NCBI GenBank assembly: GCA_015709215.1
Contig: JACCQN010000008.1
Coordinates: forward strand, 18,594 to 82,593
Direction: 5' to 3'
DNA from: Bacteroidales bacterium
GTDB lineage: Bacteria; Bacteroidota; Bacteroidia; Bacteroidales; F082
DNA: 64,000 nt
A program made the translations under genes and the position numbers. The notes under the pieces are model-generated. The model saw only the letters and a program-made list of their open reading frames with translations. It was not told the origin of the DNA and did not search any database. This document shows positions 33,585 to 42,307 of this stretch, piece by piece; the stretch's first letter is position 1, and every line of letters begins with the position of its first letter.

Positions 33585-34789
33585 GCTTACTCTACGAAAT
33601 TGGAATTGTAATACAATGGGTTTTGTTGCTTTATCTAGGAGGCTCAGCCCTTTATTTATTTTGGTTCGCTTTTTTGTCCATTTTTCCACTTAAAAATCTT
33701 CCTCCGGTTGATCTCAAAAAAAGAAGGTTTGCTGTGCTGATTCCCAGCTATATGGAAGATGAAGTAATTTTTGAGGTTGCCGAACAGGCACTGCAACAAA
33801 ATTATCCTAAAGATTTATACGATGTCGTTGTTATTGCTGATAAGTTTAAGACAAAAACGATACAAAAACTCAAACAGTATCCTATCATTCTGTTCAACGA
33901 AAACTTCAGTATTAGCACCAAAACCAGAGCACTCAATTATGCACTTCGATTATTGCCTGATAACCATTATGATGTTGCAGTGGTGTTGGACGCCGATAAT
34001 CTGATGGAAAAAGACTTTCTGGCAAAACTAAATGATGCATTTTCCTATCCTTATCAAGCTATCCAGTGTCATCGCGTTGCAAAAAATCTTAACACAAATT
34101 TTGCTATTTTAGATGCCATAAGCGAAGAAATCAACAACAATATTTTCAGAAAAGGCCATCGTAAGATGGGATTATCCAGTGCCCTCATTGGCTCGGCAAT
34201 GGCATTTCGTTACGACTTTTTCAAAAATTTGATGAAGGAGGTAGAAGTCGTCGGAGGTTTTGACAAGGAACTAGAGCTTAGATTGTTATATAATCATCAT
34301 ATTATTCATTATTTGGATGACGCCTTTGTGCTGGACGAGAAGGTTCAAAACGTAAAAGTGTTTTCACGACAACGCAGAAGGTGGCTGTCAGCACAGTTTC
34401 ATTATTTTGGCAAACACTTTATTCCTGCACTTAAAGCGCTGATTTCAAATGGTAATATCGACTACTTCAACAAAGCTTTTCAATACATACAGCTTCCGAG
34501 AATACTTTTGCTGGGTTTATTGGTTTTAATCAGTTTCATTTCCCTTTTTGTCAATCCCCTTTCACTTACAATAAGCTGGTTAACAGCATCTTTTTTTATC
34601 ATTTCAGCTTTATTTTTGGCCACACCCCTGAGATTTTATAATTTCAGAACTTTAAAGGCATTGCTCGCTTTGCCTATTGGTTTTGCTTTTATGTTTTTAT
34701 CCTTACTCAGCATCCGGGGAGCCAATAAACAGTTTATTCACACTAAACATACTTATAATGCCTTTCAAATCAAAAAGAAAGATCGTTAA
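33581..34789 (+). CDS. Membrane-bound family 2 glycosyltransferase, paralogue B2
   Basis: The 402-residue enzyme has the same domain order as the gene at 31426: an N-terminal helix, VVIADKFKTKT, LDADN, NTNFAILDAISEEINNNIFR, KMGLSSALIGSAMA, FDKELELRL, QRRRWLSAQF and two C-terminal helices. It ends at the conserved HTKHTYN-like tail (HTTHSHT in the first copy). Sequence similarity extends over the full length, so the two-gene module was duplicated as a unit. QxxRW and DxD are intact in both copies, so both should be active. Confidence 0.88.
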   Translation: MSLLYEIGIVIQWVLLLYLGGSALYLFWFAFLSIFPLKNLPPVDLKKRRFAVLIPSYMEDEVIFEVAEQALQQNYPKDLYDVVVIADKFKTKTIQKLKQYPIILFNENFSISTKTRALNYALRLLPDNHYDVAVVLDADNLMEKDFLAKLNDAFSYPYQAIQCHRVAKNLNTNFAILDAISEEINNNIFRKGHRKMGLSSALIGSAMAFRYDFFKNLMKEVEVVGGFDKELELRLLYNHHIIHYLDDAFVLDEKVQNVKVFSRQRRRWLSAQFHYFGKHFIPALKALISNGNIDYFNKAFQYIQLPRILLLGLLVLISFISLFVNPLSLTISWLTASFFIISALFLATPLRFYNFRTLKALLALPIGFAFMFLSLLSIRGANKQFIHTKHTYNAFQIKKKDR

Positions 34790-34816
34790 TTTGTATCCAG
34801 CTAAAACCAACACTTT

Positions 34817-35965
34817 ATGAAAATAGCAATTGAAGGTCAGCGTTTGTTTCGGGTAAAAAAGCATGGAATGGATATGGTTGCTCTTGAGTTAATCAAAAAC
34901 CTGCAACTCATTGATAAAGAGAATACTTATTATGTGTTTGTAAAACCGGATGAGGATAGCACCTGCATTCCTGAAGCTGAAAACTTTAAAATTATCCCGC
35001 TCGCGGGTGGTGCTTATCCCATTTGGGAACAAAAAACTCTGCCCAAAGCAGTGAAAGAATTGGGGTGCGATTTATTACATTGTACCAGCAATACAGCGCC
35101 TTTAAAATCAACAGTTCCGCTAATGATTACACTTCATGACATCATCTACCTCGAAAGCGTTAGTTTGTTCAAAAAAGGAGGAACCTGGTATCAGAAATTC
35201 GGAAATATGTATCGCCGGTTTGTGGTGCCAAGGGTGGTAAAAAGTAGTGAAAAAATCATCACGGTGTCAAATTTTGAGAAAAACAGGATTAAGGAGTTTT
35301 TTGGATTTCCTGAATCTGATGATCGCTTAGTAGCTGTATATAATGGTGTTAGCGAACACTTTAAGCCGGTTACTGATCAACAGGAACTGGAACGTGTAAA
35401 AGTAAAGTATCAACTTCCTGATCAGTTTCTTTTTTTCCTGGGAAATACCGATCCCAAAAAAAATACTAAAGGAGTGTTGAAAGCTTTTTCTGATTTTCTC
35501 AAAAAAACAAACAAACCCATTAAGCTGGTGATGCTGGATTATGATAAGGAAGCGCTGGATAATTTGCTCAGCGAAATTGGTGATAAAAAGCTCATCGATC
35601 GTATTCATCTAACAGGTTATGTTGTAAACACTGATCTGCCAGCTATTTATAGTCAGTGTAAACTATTTTTATATCCATCGCTGCGCGAAAGCTTTGGAAT
35701 CCCAATGCTGGAAGCGATGCGCTGTGGTGTTGCTGTAATTACATCCAATACCTCCAGCATGCCCGAAGTTGCTGCCGATGCAGCCTATTTTGTTGATCCT
35801 TACAAACCTGAACAAATTACACAGGGAATTGAAACTTTATTAAACGATGACACATTGCGTAATAACCTTATTCAAAAAGGATTCGAAAGGTCAGCCAGTT
35901 TTTCATGGAAATCAATGGCCGAAAAGGTTTTAGATCTTTATGAACAGATTCTTAAAAAGAATTAA
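34817..35965 (+). CDS. Family 4 glycosyltransferase (GT-B)
   Basis: The 382-residue protein has a GT-B fold with the N-terminal MKIAIEGQRLFRVKKHGMDM, a central FFLGNTDPKKNTKGVLKAF and the donor-binding EX7E region (CKLFLYPSLRESFGIPMLEA, the two Glu residues bracketing FGIPMLE) near 290-310. GT4 enzymes use nucleotide-activated mannose, glucose or related sugars and are retaining. It probably adds another sugar to the repeat unit. Cytosolic and peripheral to the membrane. Confidence 0.88.
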   Translation: MKIAIEGQRLFRVKKHGMDMVALELIKNLQLIDKENTYYVFVKPDEDSTCIPEAENFKIIPLAGGAYPIWEQKTLPKAVKELGCDLLHCTSNTAPLKSTVPLMITLHDIIYLESVSLFKKGGTWYQKFGNMYRRFVVPRVVKSSEKIITVSNFEKNRIKEFFGFPESDDRLVAVYNGVSEHFKPVTDQQELERVKVKYQLPDQFLFFLGNTDPKKNTKGVLKAFSDFLKKTNKPIKLVMLDYDKEALDNLLSEIGDKKLIDRIHLTGYVVNTDLPAIYSQCKLFLYPSLRESFGIPMLEAMRCGVAVITSNTSSMPEVAADAAYFVDPYKPEQITQGIETLLNDDTLRNNLIQKGFERSASFSWKSMAEKVLDLYEQILKKN

Positions 35966-35978
35966 AAAAACCAGCATT

Positions 35979-37184
35979 ATGATTAAAAACCGTGATTTTA
36001 TCATTGTCGGATTGCAAGCCCTCGACAGTAAAATTGGCAGCAATTGTATCAATATTGCCCATGAAATCGCCTGTCATAACAGGGTTTTATATGTAAATTA
36101 TCCCCTTGACCGGCTCACAAAAATCAGAGAAAAGAACGATCCGATTATTCAAAAACGTATCCGGATTAATAAGGGTGAAGAAGCTGATTTGGTTCAGGTT
36201 AACGAAAATTTGTGGAATCTGTTTCCAAAAACAACATTAGAATCAATCAGTCAATTGCCTTTAGATGGGCTTTTCGATTTTTTCAACAGGATCAATAACA
36301 AACGTTTTGCCCGCGAAATAAAAAAGGCAATTGATAAACTCGGCTTTTCGAATTATTTCATTTTCAACGACAGTGATATGTTTCGAAGCTTTTATCTGAA
36401 AGAACTGCTTCAACCTGAATTGTATATCTATTATACGCGAGATAATTTAATCGCTGTTGACTTCTGGAAGAAACAAGGAGTACGCATCGAAGCTGCCCTG
36501 ATGAAAAAATCTGATCTGGTTGTGGCTAATTCAACTTATCTGGCCGAGCATGCCGCACAGTTTAATCCACATTCCTACTATGTTGGCCAAGGTTGCGATG
36601 TGAGTTTATTTGATGAAAAACTTGTAAAAGAAATGCCCGAAGATCTTAAACCAATCGGCAAGCCCATAATCGGTTATATTGGCGCTTTGTTTTCCCTTCG
36701 GTTAGATATTGAAGTGCTTGAATACCTGGCTACTCAGCGAAAAGACTGGTCGATTGTACTCGTTGGCCCTGAAGATGAAGCATTTAAATCCAGCAAATTA
36801 CATCAAATGAGCAATGTCTATTTTCTGGGTTCTAAACCAATGGAGCAGCTCCCCTCCTACCTCAATTACTTCGATGTAGCCATTAACCCTCAGCAACTGA
36901 ATGAAGTAACCATTGGTAATTATCCTCGTAAAATAGATGAATACCTGGCTATGGGAAAACCAACCGTAGCTACCCGAACCAAAGCAATGGAAGTATTTGA
37001 AGATCATACCTATCTGGCCGTTAACAAAGAAGATTACCTTGAGCTCGTCGAACGAGCACTTGAGGAAAATACGCCTGAAAAAGCTACCGAAAGAAGTATA
37101 TTTGCGCGCAGCCATACCTGGGAAAACAATGTAGCAGCTATTTATGAGCACATGCTACATTTGATGCAAACGTCTAATTTGTAA
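35979..37184 (+). CDS. Glycosyltransferase, GT-B fold
   Basis: An ATG at 35940 lies inside the preceding gene. ATG 35979 begins MIKNRDFIIVGLQALDSKIG, 13 bases after its stop, and gives 401 residues. The protein resembles GT-B glycosyltransferases that act near the end of EPS pathways: early CINIAHEIACHNRVLYVNYP, the middle region LVVANSTYLAEHAAQFNPHS, then IIGYIGALFSLRLDIEVLEY and a donor-site FDVAINPQQL with PRKIDEYLAMGKPTVATRTK, where Glu and Lys contact the donor phosphate. Sugar specificity is unknown. Confidence 0.82.
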   Translation: MIKNRDFIIVGLQALDSKIGSNCINIAHEIACHNRVLYVNYPLDRLTKIREKNDPIIQKRIRINKGEEADLVQVNENLWNLFPKTTLESISQLPLDGLFDFFNRINNKRFAREIKKAIDKLGFSNYFIFNDSDMFRSFYLKELLQPELYIYYTRDNLIAVDFWKKQGVRIEAALMKKSDLVVANSTYLAEHAAQFNPHSYYVGQGCDVSLFDEKLVKEMPEDLKPIGKPIIGYIGALFSLRLDIEVLEYLATQRKDWSIVLVGPEDEAFKSSKLHQMSNVYFLGSKPMEQLPSYLNYFDVAINPQQLNEVTIGNYPRKIDEYLAMGKPTVATRTKAMEVFEDHTYLAVNKEDYLELVERALEENTPEKATERSIFARSHTWENNVAAIYEHMLHLMQTSNL

Positions 37185-37209
37185 TAAATAATCAAATAGC
37201 AAAATCACA

Positions 37210-37830
37210 ATGGCTCTAGTAGAAAAAATTAAATCTAATCCCAGACTAAAAAAACTGGTGCTATGGATGCTAATGCCTAAAAATCAGGCACGGCCAAGAT
37301 TGTGGGTAAAGCTGTTTCTTAATCCTTTCAAACATCACAAGGGAAAAGGATCTTTGATAAGAAGAAGAACACGAATGGATGTGCTTCCGTTTAACCTATT
37401 CTCGATGGGAGCCAACTCAACCATTGAAGATTTTGCAACAGTAAATAATGGTGTAGGGCCAGTGGTCATTGGAGATAGAACACGAATTGGTTTAGGTTGC
37501 GTTTTGATAGGACCTGTAACAGTCGGCAACGATGTAATGTTTGCACAGAATGTTGTAGTTTCAGGGCTTAATCATGGCTATCAGGATATTAACACTCCTC
37601 CAAGCCTACAGCCAGTCGAAACTAAACCTATCAGTATTGGAGATGAGGTGTGGATTGGAGCCAACGTTGTTATTACAGCAGGCGTAACAATCGGGAAGCA
37701 TGCTGTTGTTGCAGCAGGTAGTGTCGTCACCAAAGATGTTCCTGATTTTTCTATTGCTGCTGGTAATCCTGCCCGGATTCTCAAACAATATAACTCTGAA
37801 ACAATGCAATGGGAAAGGATTAAATCATAA
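37210..37830 (+). CDS. Hexapeptide-repeat acyltransferase
   Basis: The 206-residue protein is a left-handed beta-helix of [LIV]-G-x4 hexads, for example VVIGDRTRIGLGCVLIGPVT, VGNDVMFAQNVVVSG and IGDEVWIGANVVITAGVTIG. The catalytic His is in the LNHGYQD loop (about 121). This is the fold of sugar O-acetyltransferases (WcaF, LacA type), which use acetyl-CoA to modify glycans. Here it probably acetylates a sugar of the repeat unit. A basic N-terminal helix (residues 1-40) is added to the family core. Confidence 0.88.
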   Translation: MALVEKIKSNPRLKKLVLWMLMPKNQARPRLWVKLFLNPFKHHKGKGSLIRRRTRMDVLPFNLFSMGANSTIEDFATVNNGVGPVVIGDRTRIGLGCVLIGPVTVGNDVMFAQNVVVSGLNHGYQDINTPPSLQPVETKPISIGDEVWIGANVVITAGVTIGKHAVVAAGSVVTKDVPDFSIAAGNPARILKQYNSETMQWERIKS

Positions 37831-37857
37831 ATCAATCAACCATTTATCTAATTAGCA

Positions 37858-38667
37858 ATGCATAAACTCACAACATTCTTACGATACCTCAAAGATTATC
37901 TTCAATATGGGCAGATTTTACTTGTATTTGCCTCCATAATATATTTGATAACAGGAAAATCTTATCCACGTACCCGTATTTTCAGAGGAAAACTGGGAAT
38001 TTTTCTGCATCGGAAAGGCTCTCTCGACTTTCAATTTGGAAACTACGCATATGAATGGGGGGTGAAACGGTTTTTACTCAAACACTATACTCATTATCAG
38101 TCTTTTATTGATGTTGGAGCTAATATGGGAACTTATACGATAATGTTCGCCAAAAAGGGTCTCAATACAATCGCTTTTGAACCATCAATCAGCAATTATA
38201 AAGCCTTGCAAATCAACATTATGTTGAATAATTTAGAAAAAAATGTTACCAGTTACAATATGGGGTTAGATAACACAGATCGCAAGGCCAGCTTTGTTTT
38301 CGATCCGGTAAATACTGGCGCCTCCCATCTGAGCGCAACCCAGTTTTATGATCCGGTAACAGATGAAAGAGGCGAGCTAACAGAAGTTCAACTGGTTATG
38401 CTAGATCATTTTAAAGACAAACTTCCGCTCAATCCTGATGATGCGGTTTTGATGAAAATTGATGTGGAAGGCATGGAGGAAGAAGTAATCAAAGGAGCAA
38501 CTGAGTTTATTCAAAATCGTAAGGAACTGCTGATCGTTATGGAAAGTGTTCATTCGGGAGAAGAAAAACTTAAATCTGTCCTTTCAGAAATCGCTGAATT
38601 TGAATTTCTTGAAGTAGATTCTCTCAATTTTGCTGCAAAAAAAATCAAAAACCATATATCATTATGA
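37858..38667 (+). CDS. FkbM-family SAM-dependent methyltransferase
   Basis: The 269-residue protein has a first membrane-like stretch (about 17-37, ILLVFASIIYLITG) and a FkbM domain: FIDVGANMGTYTIMFA (SAM motif I), AFEPSISNYKALQINIMLNN, and the conserved LMKIDVEGMEEEVIKGATEF motif. FkbM enzymes O-methylate sugars or polyketides. In this operon the likely target is a hydroxyl of the polysaccharide. The stop overlaps the next start by four bases. Confidence 0.88.
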   Translation: MHKLTTFLRYLKDYLQYGQILLVFASIIYLITGKSYPRTRIFRGKLGIFLHRKGSLDFQFGNYAYEWGVKRFLLKHYTHYQSFIDVGANMGTYTIMFAKKGLNTIAFEPSISNYKALQINIMLNNLEKNVTSYNMGLDNTDRKASFVFDPVNTGASHLSATQFYDPVTDERGELTEVQLVMLDHFKDKLPLNPDDAVLMKIDVEGMEEEVIKGATEFIQNRKELLIVMESVHSGEEKLKSVLSEIAEFEFLEVDSLNFAAKKIKNHISL

Positions 38668-39851
38668 TAACATTAAAAGTAATTTTCTGGATTTTACTTT
38701 TTCTGGTTTTTTACACTTACCTGGGATATGGTTTGCTCCTCTTTTTCATGGTGAGACTAAAAAGGATTTTCAAAGACAAAACAGTAATTAACAAGGACTA
38801 TGAGCCTGAAGTTACGCTATTTGTTGCAGCCTATAACGAGAAAGATTATGTGGAAGCAAAAGTGAACAATGGTTTTGAACTCGATTATCCGCCAGAAAAA
38901 ATAAAACAGGTTTGGGTTACTGACGGATCAGATGATGGCACGCCCGACCTTTTGAAAAAATATGCGGAACATGGTGTTGAAGTTTATCATGAAAATGCCA
39001 GAGGTGGTAAAATTGGCGCGATGAATCGCGGAATGCAGTTCGTTAAATCTCCAATTGTCATTTTCTCAGATGGAAATACGATTCTGGGAAAAGAATCGGT
39101 AAGAAGAATCGTAAACCTTTTTAGCAATCCAAAAGTTGGCTGTGTTTCGGGCGAAAAAAGAATTTTCAGTAAAGAAAAAGATACTGCAGCCGGAACAGAA
39201 GGCATTTATTGGAAATACGAATCTACCCTCAAGAAATGGGATGCAGAGCTGTATTCTGTTGTTGGTGCTGCTGGCGAATTATTTGCCATTCGAACAGATT
39301 TATTTCAGGAGGTTGAAAAAGATACAATACTTGATGATTTTATCATCTCTCTGCGTGTGGCAATGAAAGGTTATACTATTCAGTACGATCCTGAAGCATA
39401 TGCCATCGAAACTGCCTCAGCAAACGTAAAAGAAGAGTTAAAAAGGAAAATACGTATTGCTGCAGGTGGCATTCAGTCGATTGTCAGGCTCAGCCCGCTA
39501 CTTAATATTTTTAAGTATGGAATGTTATCATTTCAGTATATCTCCCATCGTGTTTTGAGATGGACAATAGCCCCACTTTCACTGCCTTTTATCTTGATTA
39601 TCAATGCTATAATTGCCTTTTTAGAGGGTTTTAATAATTTTTCAAATGCCTATGTACTCTTATTTTACGCTCAACTTCTGTTTTATATCTTAGCCATGGC
39701 GGGCTGGTATCTCGAAAACAAAGCCATTAAGATCAAAGCACTTTTTGTTCCGTACTATTTCTTTATCATGAATTATGCAGTTTTGCTGGGAATGAAACGC
39801 TACTTTAAAGGAAGTCAAAGTGTTAACTGGGAACGGGCAAAACGAGGATAA
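38664..39851 (+). CDS. Membrane-bound family 2 glycosyltransferase
   Basis: The 395-residue protein has one N-terminal helix (about 5-25) and three helices in the last 100 residues. The cytosolic GT-A domain shows VTLFVAAYNEKDYV, VWVTDGSDDGT, IFSDGNT (DxD-type), an ILDDFIISLRVAM motif for the catalytic base, and KRKIRIAAGGIQS in place of QxxRW. It resembles poly-beta-1,6-GlcNAc and biofilm GT2 synthases but is not in the same clade as the duplicated B1/B2 enzymes. It overlaps the FkbM gene by four bases. Confidence 0.85.
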   Translation: MITLKVIFWILLFLVFYTYLGYGLLLFFMVRLKRIFKDKTVINKDYEPEVTLFVAAYNEKDYVEAKVNNGFELDYPPEKIKQVWVTDGSDDGTPDLLKKYAEHGVEVYHENARGGKIGAMNRGMQFVKSPIVIFSDGNTILGKESVRRIVNLFSNPKVGCVSGEKRIFSKEKDTAAGTEGIYWKYESTLKKWDAELYSVVGAAGELFAIRTDLFQEVEKDTILDDFIISLRVAMKGYTIQYDPEAYAIETASANVKEELKRKIRIAAGGIQSIVRLSPLLNIFKYGMLSFQYISHRVLRWTIAPLSLPFILIINAIIAFLEGFNNFSNAYVLLFYAQLLFYILAMAGWYLENKAIKIKALFVPYYFFIMNYAVLLGMKRYFKGSQSVNWERAKRG

Positions 39852-39853
39852 CA

Positions 39854-41485
39854 ATGATTAAAAATCTTTTTTGGATACTGATTGTAAATTTTATGTTTAG
39901 CACAAGTTTTGCTTTGGCTCAAAATTGTGACCTCTTAATCAGCAGAAGCCAAACTGTTGTGGATGGTGAAAATATTCAACCGGGCGATACGATTTGTCTC
40001 GAAAATGGAACCCGATCTTATCTTCTTTTTAGAAACCTGATTGGCACTGCCTCACTTCCGATAGTCATTGTAAATCAGGGAGATGTGATTATTGATACTG
40101 ATCACTTTTATGGCATAAAAACTTCAAACTGTAGGTTCGTTAAAATAATCGGAAGCCAACCGAATAAAAATTCGTATAGCATTAAAATACAGCGTGTTGG
40201 AAATGGCGCAGGAATTACTTTGGACGATTTAAGTTCTGATATAGAATTGTCAGGAATCGAAATATCTCATACCGCATTTGCCGGAATATATGCTAAAACA
40301 GATCCTGATTGCAACTTTGATGCTACAAGAGAAAAATTTACTTTTTATAATCTGGAAATCCATGATTGCTATTTACATCATATTGGCGATGAAGGTTTCT
40401 ACATCGGCAGTTCAAAATATACAGGACAATATCTTCCCGATTGCGACACAACCGTTCTACCACATTTAATGCATAATGTATTAATATACAATAATTTGAT
40501 TGAGGATACGGGTTGGGATGGATTACAAGTAAGCAGTGCGATTGGCGATTGTCGGATTTTTAATAACCGAATTTTCAGGGATTCATACAAAGAAACTGTC
40601 TATCAAATGTCAGGAATTTTAATTGGTGGAGGCTCTGAATGCGATTGCTACAATAATCAAATTTTTGATGGTAAAGGTGATGGTATTGACATGTTTGGAC
40701 ATGGTGATAGTCGTATTTATAACAATCTCATTGTCAGAGCCGGAAAGAACTTTCAACCAAATAATCCAGACGAATCACGGCACGGTATTTTTATTGGTAA
40801 TCCACCCGACAACAGCCTGTCAAATCTTGATATTTTACACAACACCATCATCGATCCAAAAACCACCGGGATCAGGTACTTTAATTCCTTCACAAGTTTT
40901 AACACAATTGCTAACAATCTAATTACCAGGCCTGGAGCCTATGATCAAATTGGAAACAATGCTTATTTTAATCATAATTTGTCCATAGATCTCTTTGTTT
41001 CAACCGGAAATTTTTTCACTCAATCAATTGATTATGTTAGCTTTATAAATTTTTCTGAAAACGACTTTGATCTTCAGGCCAACTCTCCTGCAATAAATCG
41101 TGCTACTGATTTGGGCTATAGTAGCATTTTATTCGACCTCTTGGATCGTCCTCGACCCCATAATCAGGGATTTGATCAGGGAGCTTTTGAGTGTCAGGAA
41201 ATTAATGCCTCAATTATACAGTTGGAAGATGACATCAAAAAACCCTATACGTTTGTTTTTCAGCCTAAAAGTGAAGTATTGCAGCTACATTTCACAGAAG
41301 CTATACCTTATTTAACGGTTTATATTTTTGATCTAACAGGTAAAACAGTAATTCAAAATCAGATTCAAAGTCAAGGAACACCTCTCCATAAAATTTCTGT
41401 TTCAGAATTAAAATATGGAATTTACCTATTGAAGATCAAAGGGTTTAAGATTGATTACACGGAAAAGTTTAGCATCACAAAATAA
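39854..41485 (+). CDS. Secreted parallel beta-helix protein with T9SS sorting domain
   Basis: The 543-residue protein starts with a signal peptide (cleaved after SFALAQ) and continues as a right-handed parallel beta-helix with recurring Asn/Ile-rich coils such as VLIYNNLIEDTGWDGLQVS, DCYNNQIFDGKGDGIDMFGH and LDILHNTIIDPKTTG. About residues 455-543 are a T9SS type A C-terminal domain with PYLTVYIFDLTGKTV and SELKYGIYLLKIKG. Beta-helix proteins of this type are often polysaccharide lyases or C5 epimerases, so it may trim or modify the exopolysaccharide at the surface. The lyase catalytic triad could not be assigned, and a structural role is possible. Confidence 0.82.
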   Translation: MIKNLFWILIVNFMFSTSFALAQNCDLLISRSQTVVDGENIQPGDTICLENGTRSYLLFRNLIGTASLPIVIVNQGDVIIDTDHFYGIKTSNCRFVKIIGSQPNKNSYSIKIQRVGNGAGITLDDLSSDIELSGIEISHTAFAGIYAKTDPDCNFDATREKFTFYNLEIHDCYLHHIGDEGFYIGSSKYTGQYLPDCDTTVLPHLMHNVLIYNNLIEDTGWDGLQVSSAIGDCRIFNNRIFRDSYKETVYQMSGILIGGGSECDCYNNQIFDGKGDGIDMFGHGDSRIYNNLIVRAGKNFQPNNPDESRHGIFIGNPPDNSLSNLDILHNTIIDPKTTGIRYFNSFTSFNTIANNLITRPGAYDQIGNNAYFNHNLSIDLFVSTGNFFTQSIDYVSFINFSENDFDLQANSPAINRATDLGYSSILFDLLDRPRPHNQGFDQGAFECQEINASIIQLEDDIKKPYTFVFQPKSEVLQLHFTEAIPYLTVYIFDLTGKTVIQNQIQSQGTPLHKISVSELKYGIYLLKIKGFKIDYTEKFSITK

Positions 41486-41496
41486 AATGACTCCGT

Positions 41497-42297
41497 ATGC
41501 AGTTAAAAAAAATTATTCCGCTTGGCTTGGGCATTTTCTTAAAGAAGAATTATCTTTTTATCAAAGGCATGGCCTATCGTGGCAATCAGTTTTACTGTCC
41601 CTTTTGTGATACCGGATTTAAAGACTTTTTGGATGGAGGAACAGATGTGCCTATCAACGAAAAACTTGATGTTATAGGAGCAGGAAAACGCCCCAAAACA
41701 ATTTGTCCGGCCTGCCATTCCAATGATCGCGAGAGGTTATTGCACTGGCTTTTTGAAAACCGCTTTCAGCTATCAGCCTCAGATAAAATCCTCCATATTG
41801 CTCCCGAACCCTGCTTAGGGCGCTATTTACAGGCGAAAAGTCCGAAAGGTTATATCTCTGGCGTAAAGTATTACGAAGGCTTTTATTATCCACCTGGTGT
41901 AAAGTTAATGGATTTATTAAACCTGCCTTTTGAAAATAATCATTTCGATTGGGTCATTTGCAATCACGTTTTGGAGCATATTCCTGATGATCAGGCCGCT
42001 ATGAAAGCTATTTTTAATGTTTTGAAGAAAGGTGGAAAAGCAATTCTGCAGGTGCCATGGTCTCCCCAACTTGATCAGACAAAAGAAGATTTTAGCATTC
42101 AGGATCCAAAAGAGCGGGAAGCAGCTTTTGGTCAATTCGACCACCTAAGAATTTACGGTAAAGATTACACAACAAGGCTTAAAAATGCTGGTTTTCAAAT
42201 TAATAAACTTGAATTTGAAGACCTCGGCATCTTGAAAAATGACATTGAGAAGATGCAACTTAATAAGAAAGAATGTATCTTTATTGTCACAAAATGA
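41497..42297 (+). CDS. Class I SAM-dependent methyltransferase with N-terminal zinc-ribbon-like segment
   Basis: The 266-residue protein starts with a segment carrying two Cys pairs (FYCPFCDTGF and ICPACHSNDR, residues about 30-75), likely a zinc ribbon. It then has a methyltransferase domain: KILHIAPEPCLGRYLQ, MDLLNLPFENNHFDWVICNH, VLEHIPDDQAAMKA and VLKKGGKAILQVPWS. The SAM-binding GxGxG is replaced by LHIAPE, as in a known subgroup of surface-polysaccharide methyltransferases. It is the last biosynthetic gene before the sensor kinase. Confidence 0.82.
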   Translation: MQLKKIIPLGLGIFLKKNYLFIKGMAYRGNQFYCPFCDTGFKDFLDGGTDVPINEKLDVIGAGKRPKTICPACHSNDRERLLHWLFENRFQLSASDKILHIAPEPCLGRYLQAKSPKGYISGVKYYEGFYYPPGVKLMDLLNLPFENNHFDWVICNHVLEHIPDDQAAMKAIFNVLKKGGKAILQVPWSPQLDQTKEDFSIQDPKEREAAFGQFDHLRIYGKDYTTRLKNAGFQINKLEFEDLGILKNDIEKMQLNKKECIFIVTK

Positions 42298-42307
42298 GCA
42301 ATTAGTT

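Noticed and set aside
30504..34789. Assembly duplication of the glycosyltransferase genes
   Set aside because: The copies are clearly diverged at the protein and nucleotide level and flanked by unique sequence, so they are genuine paralogues.
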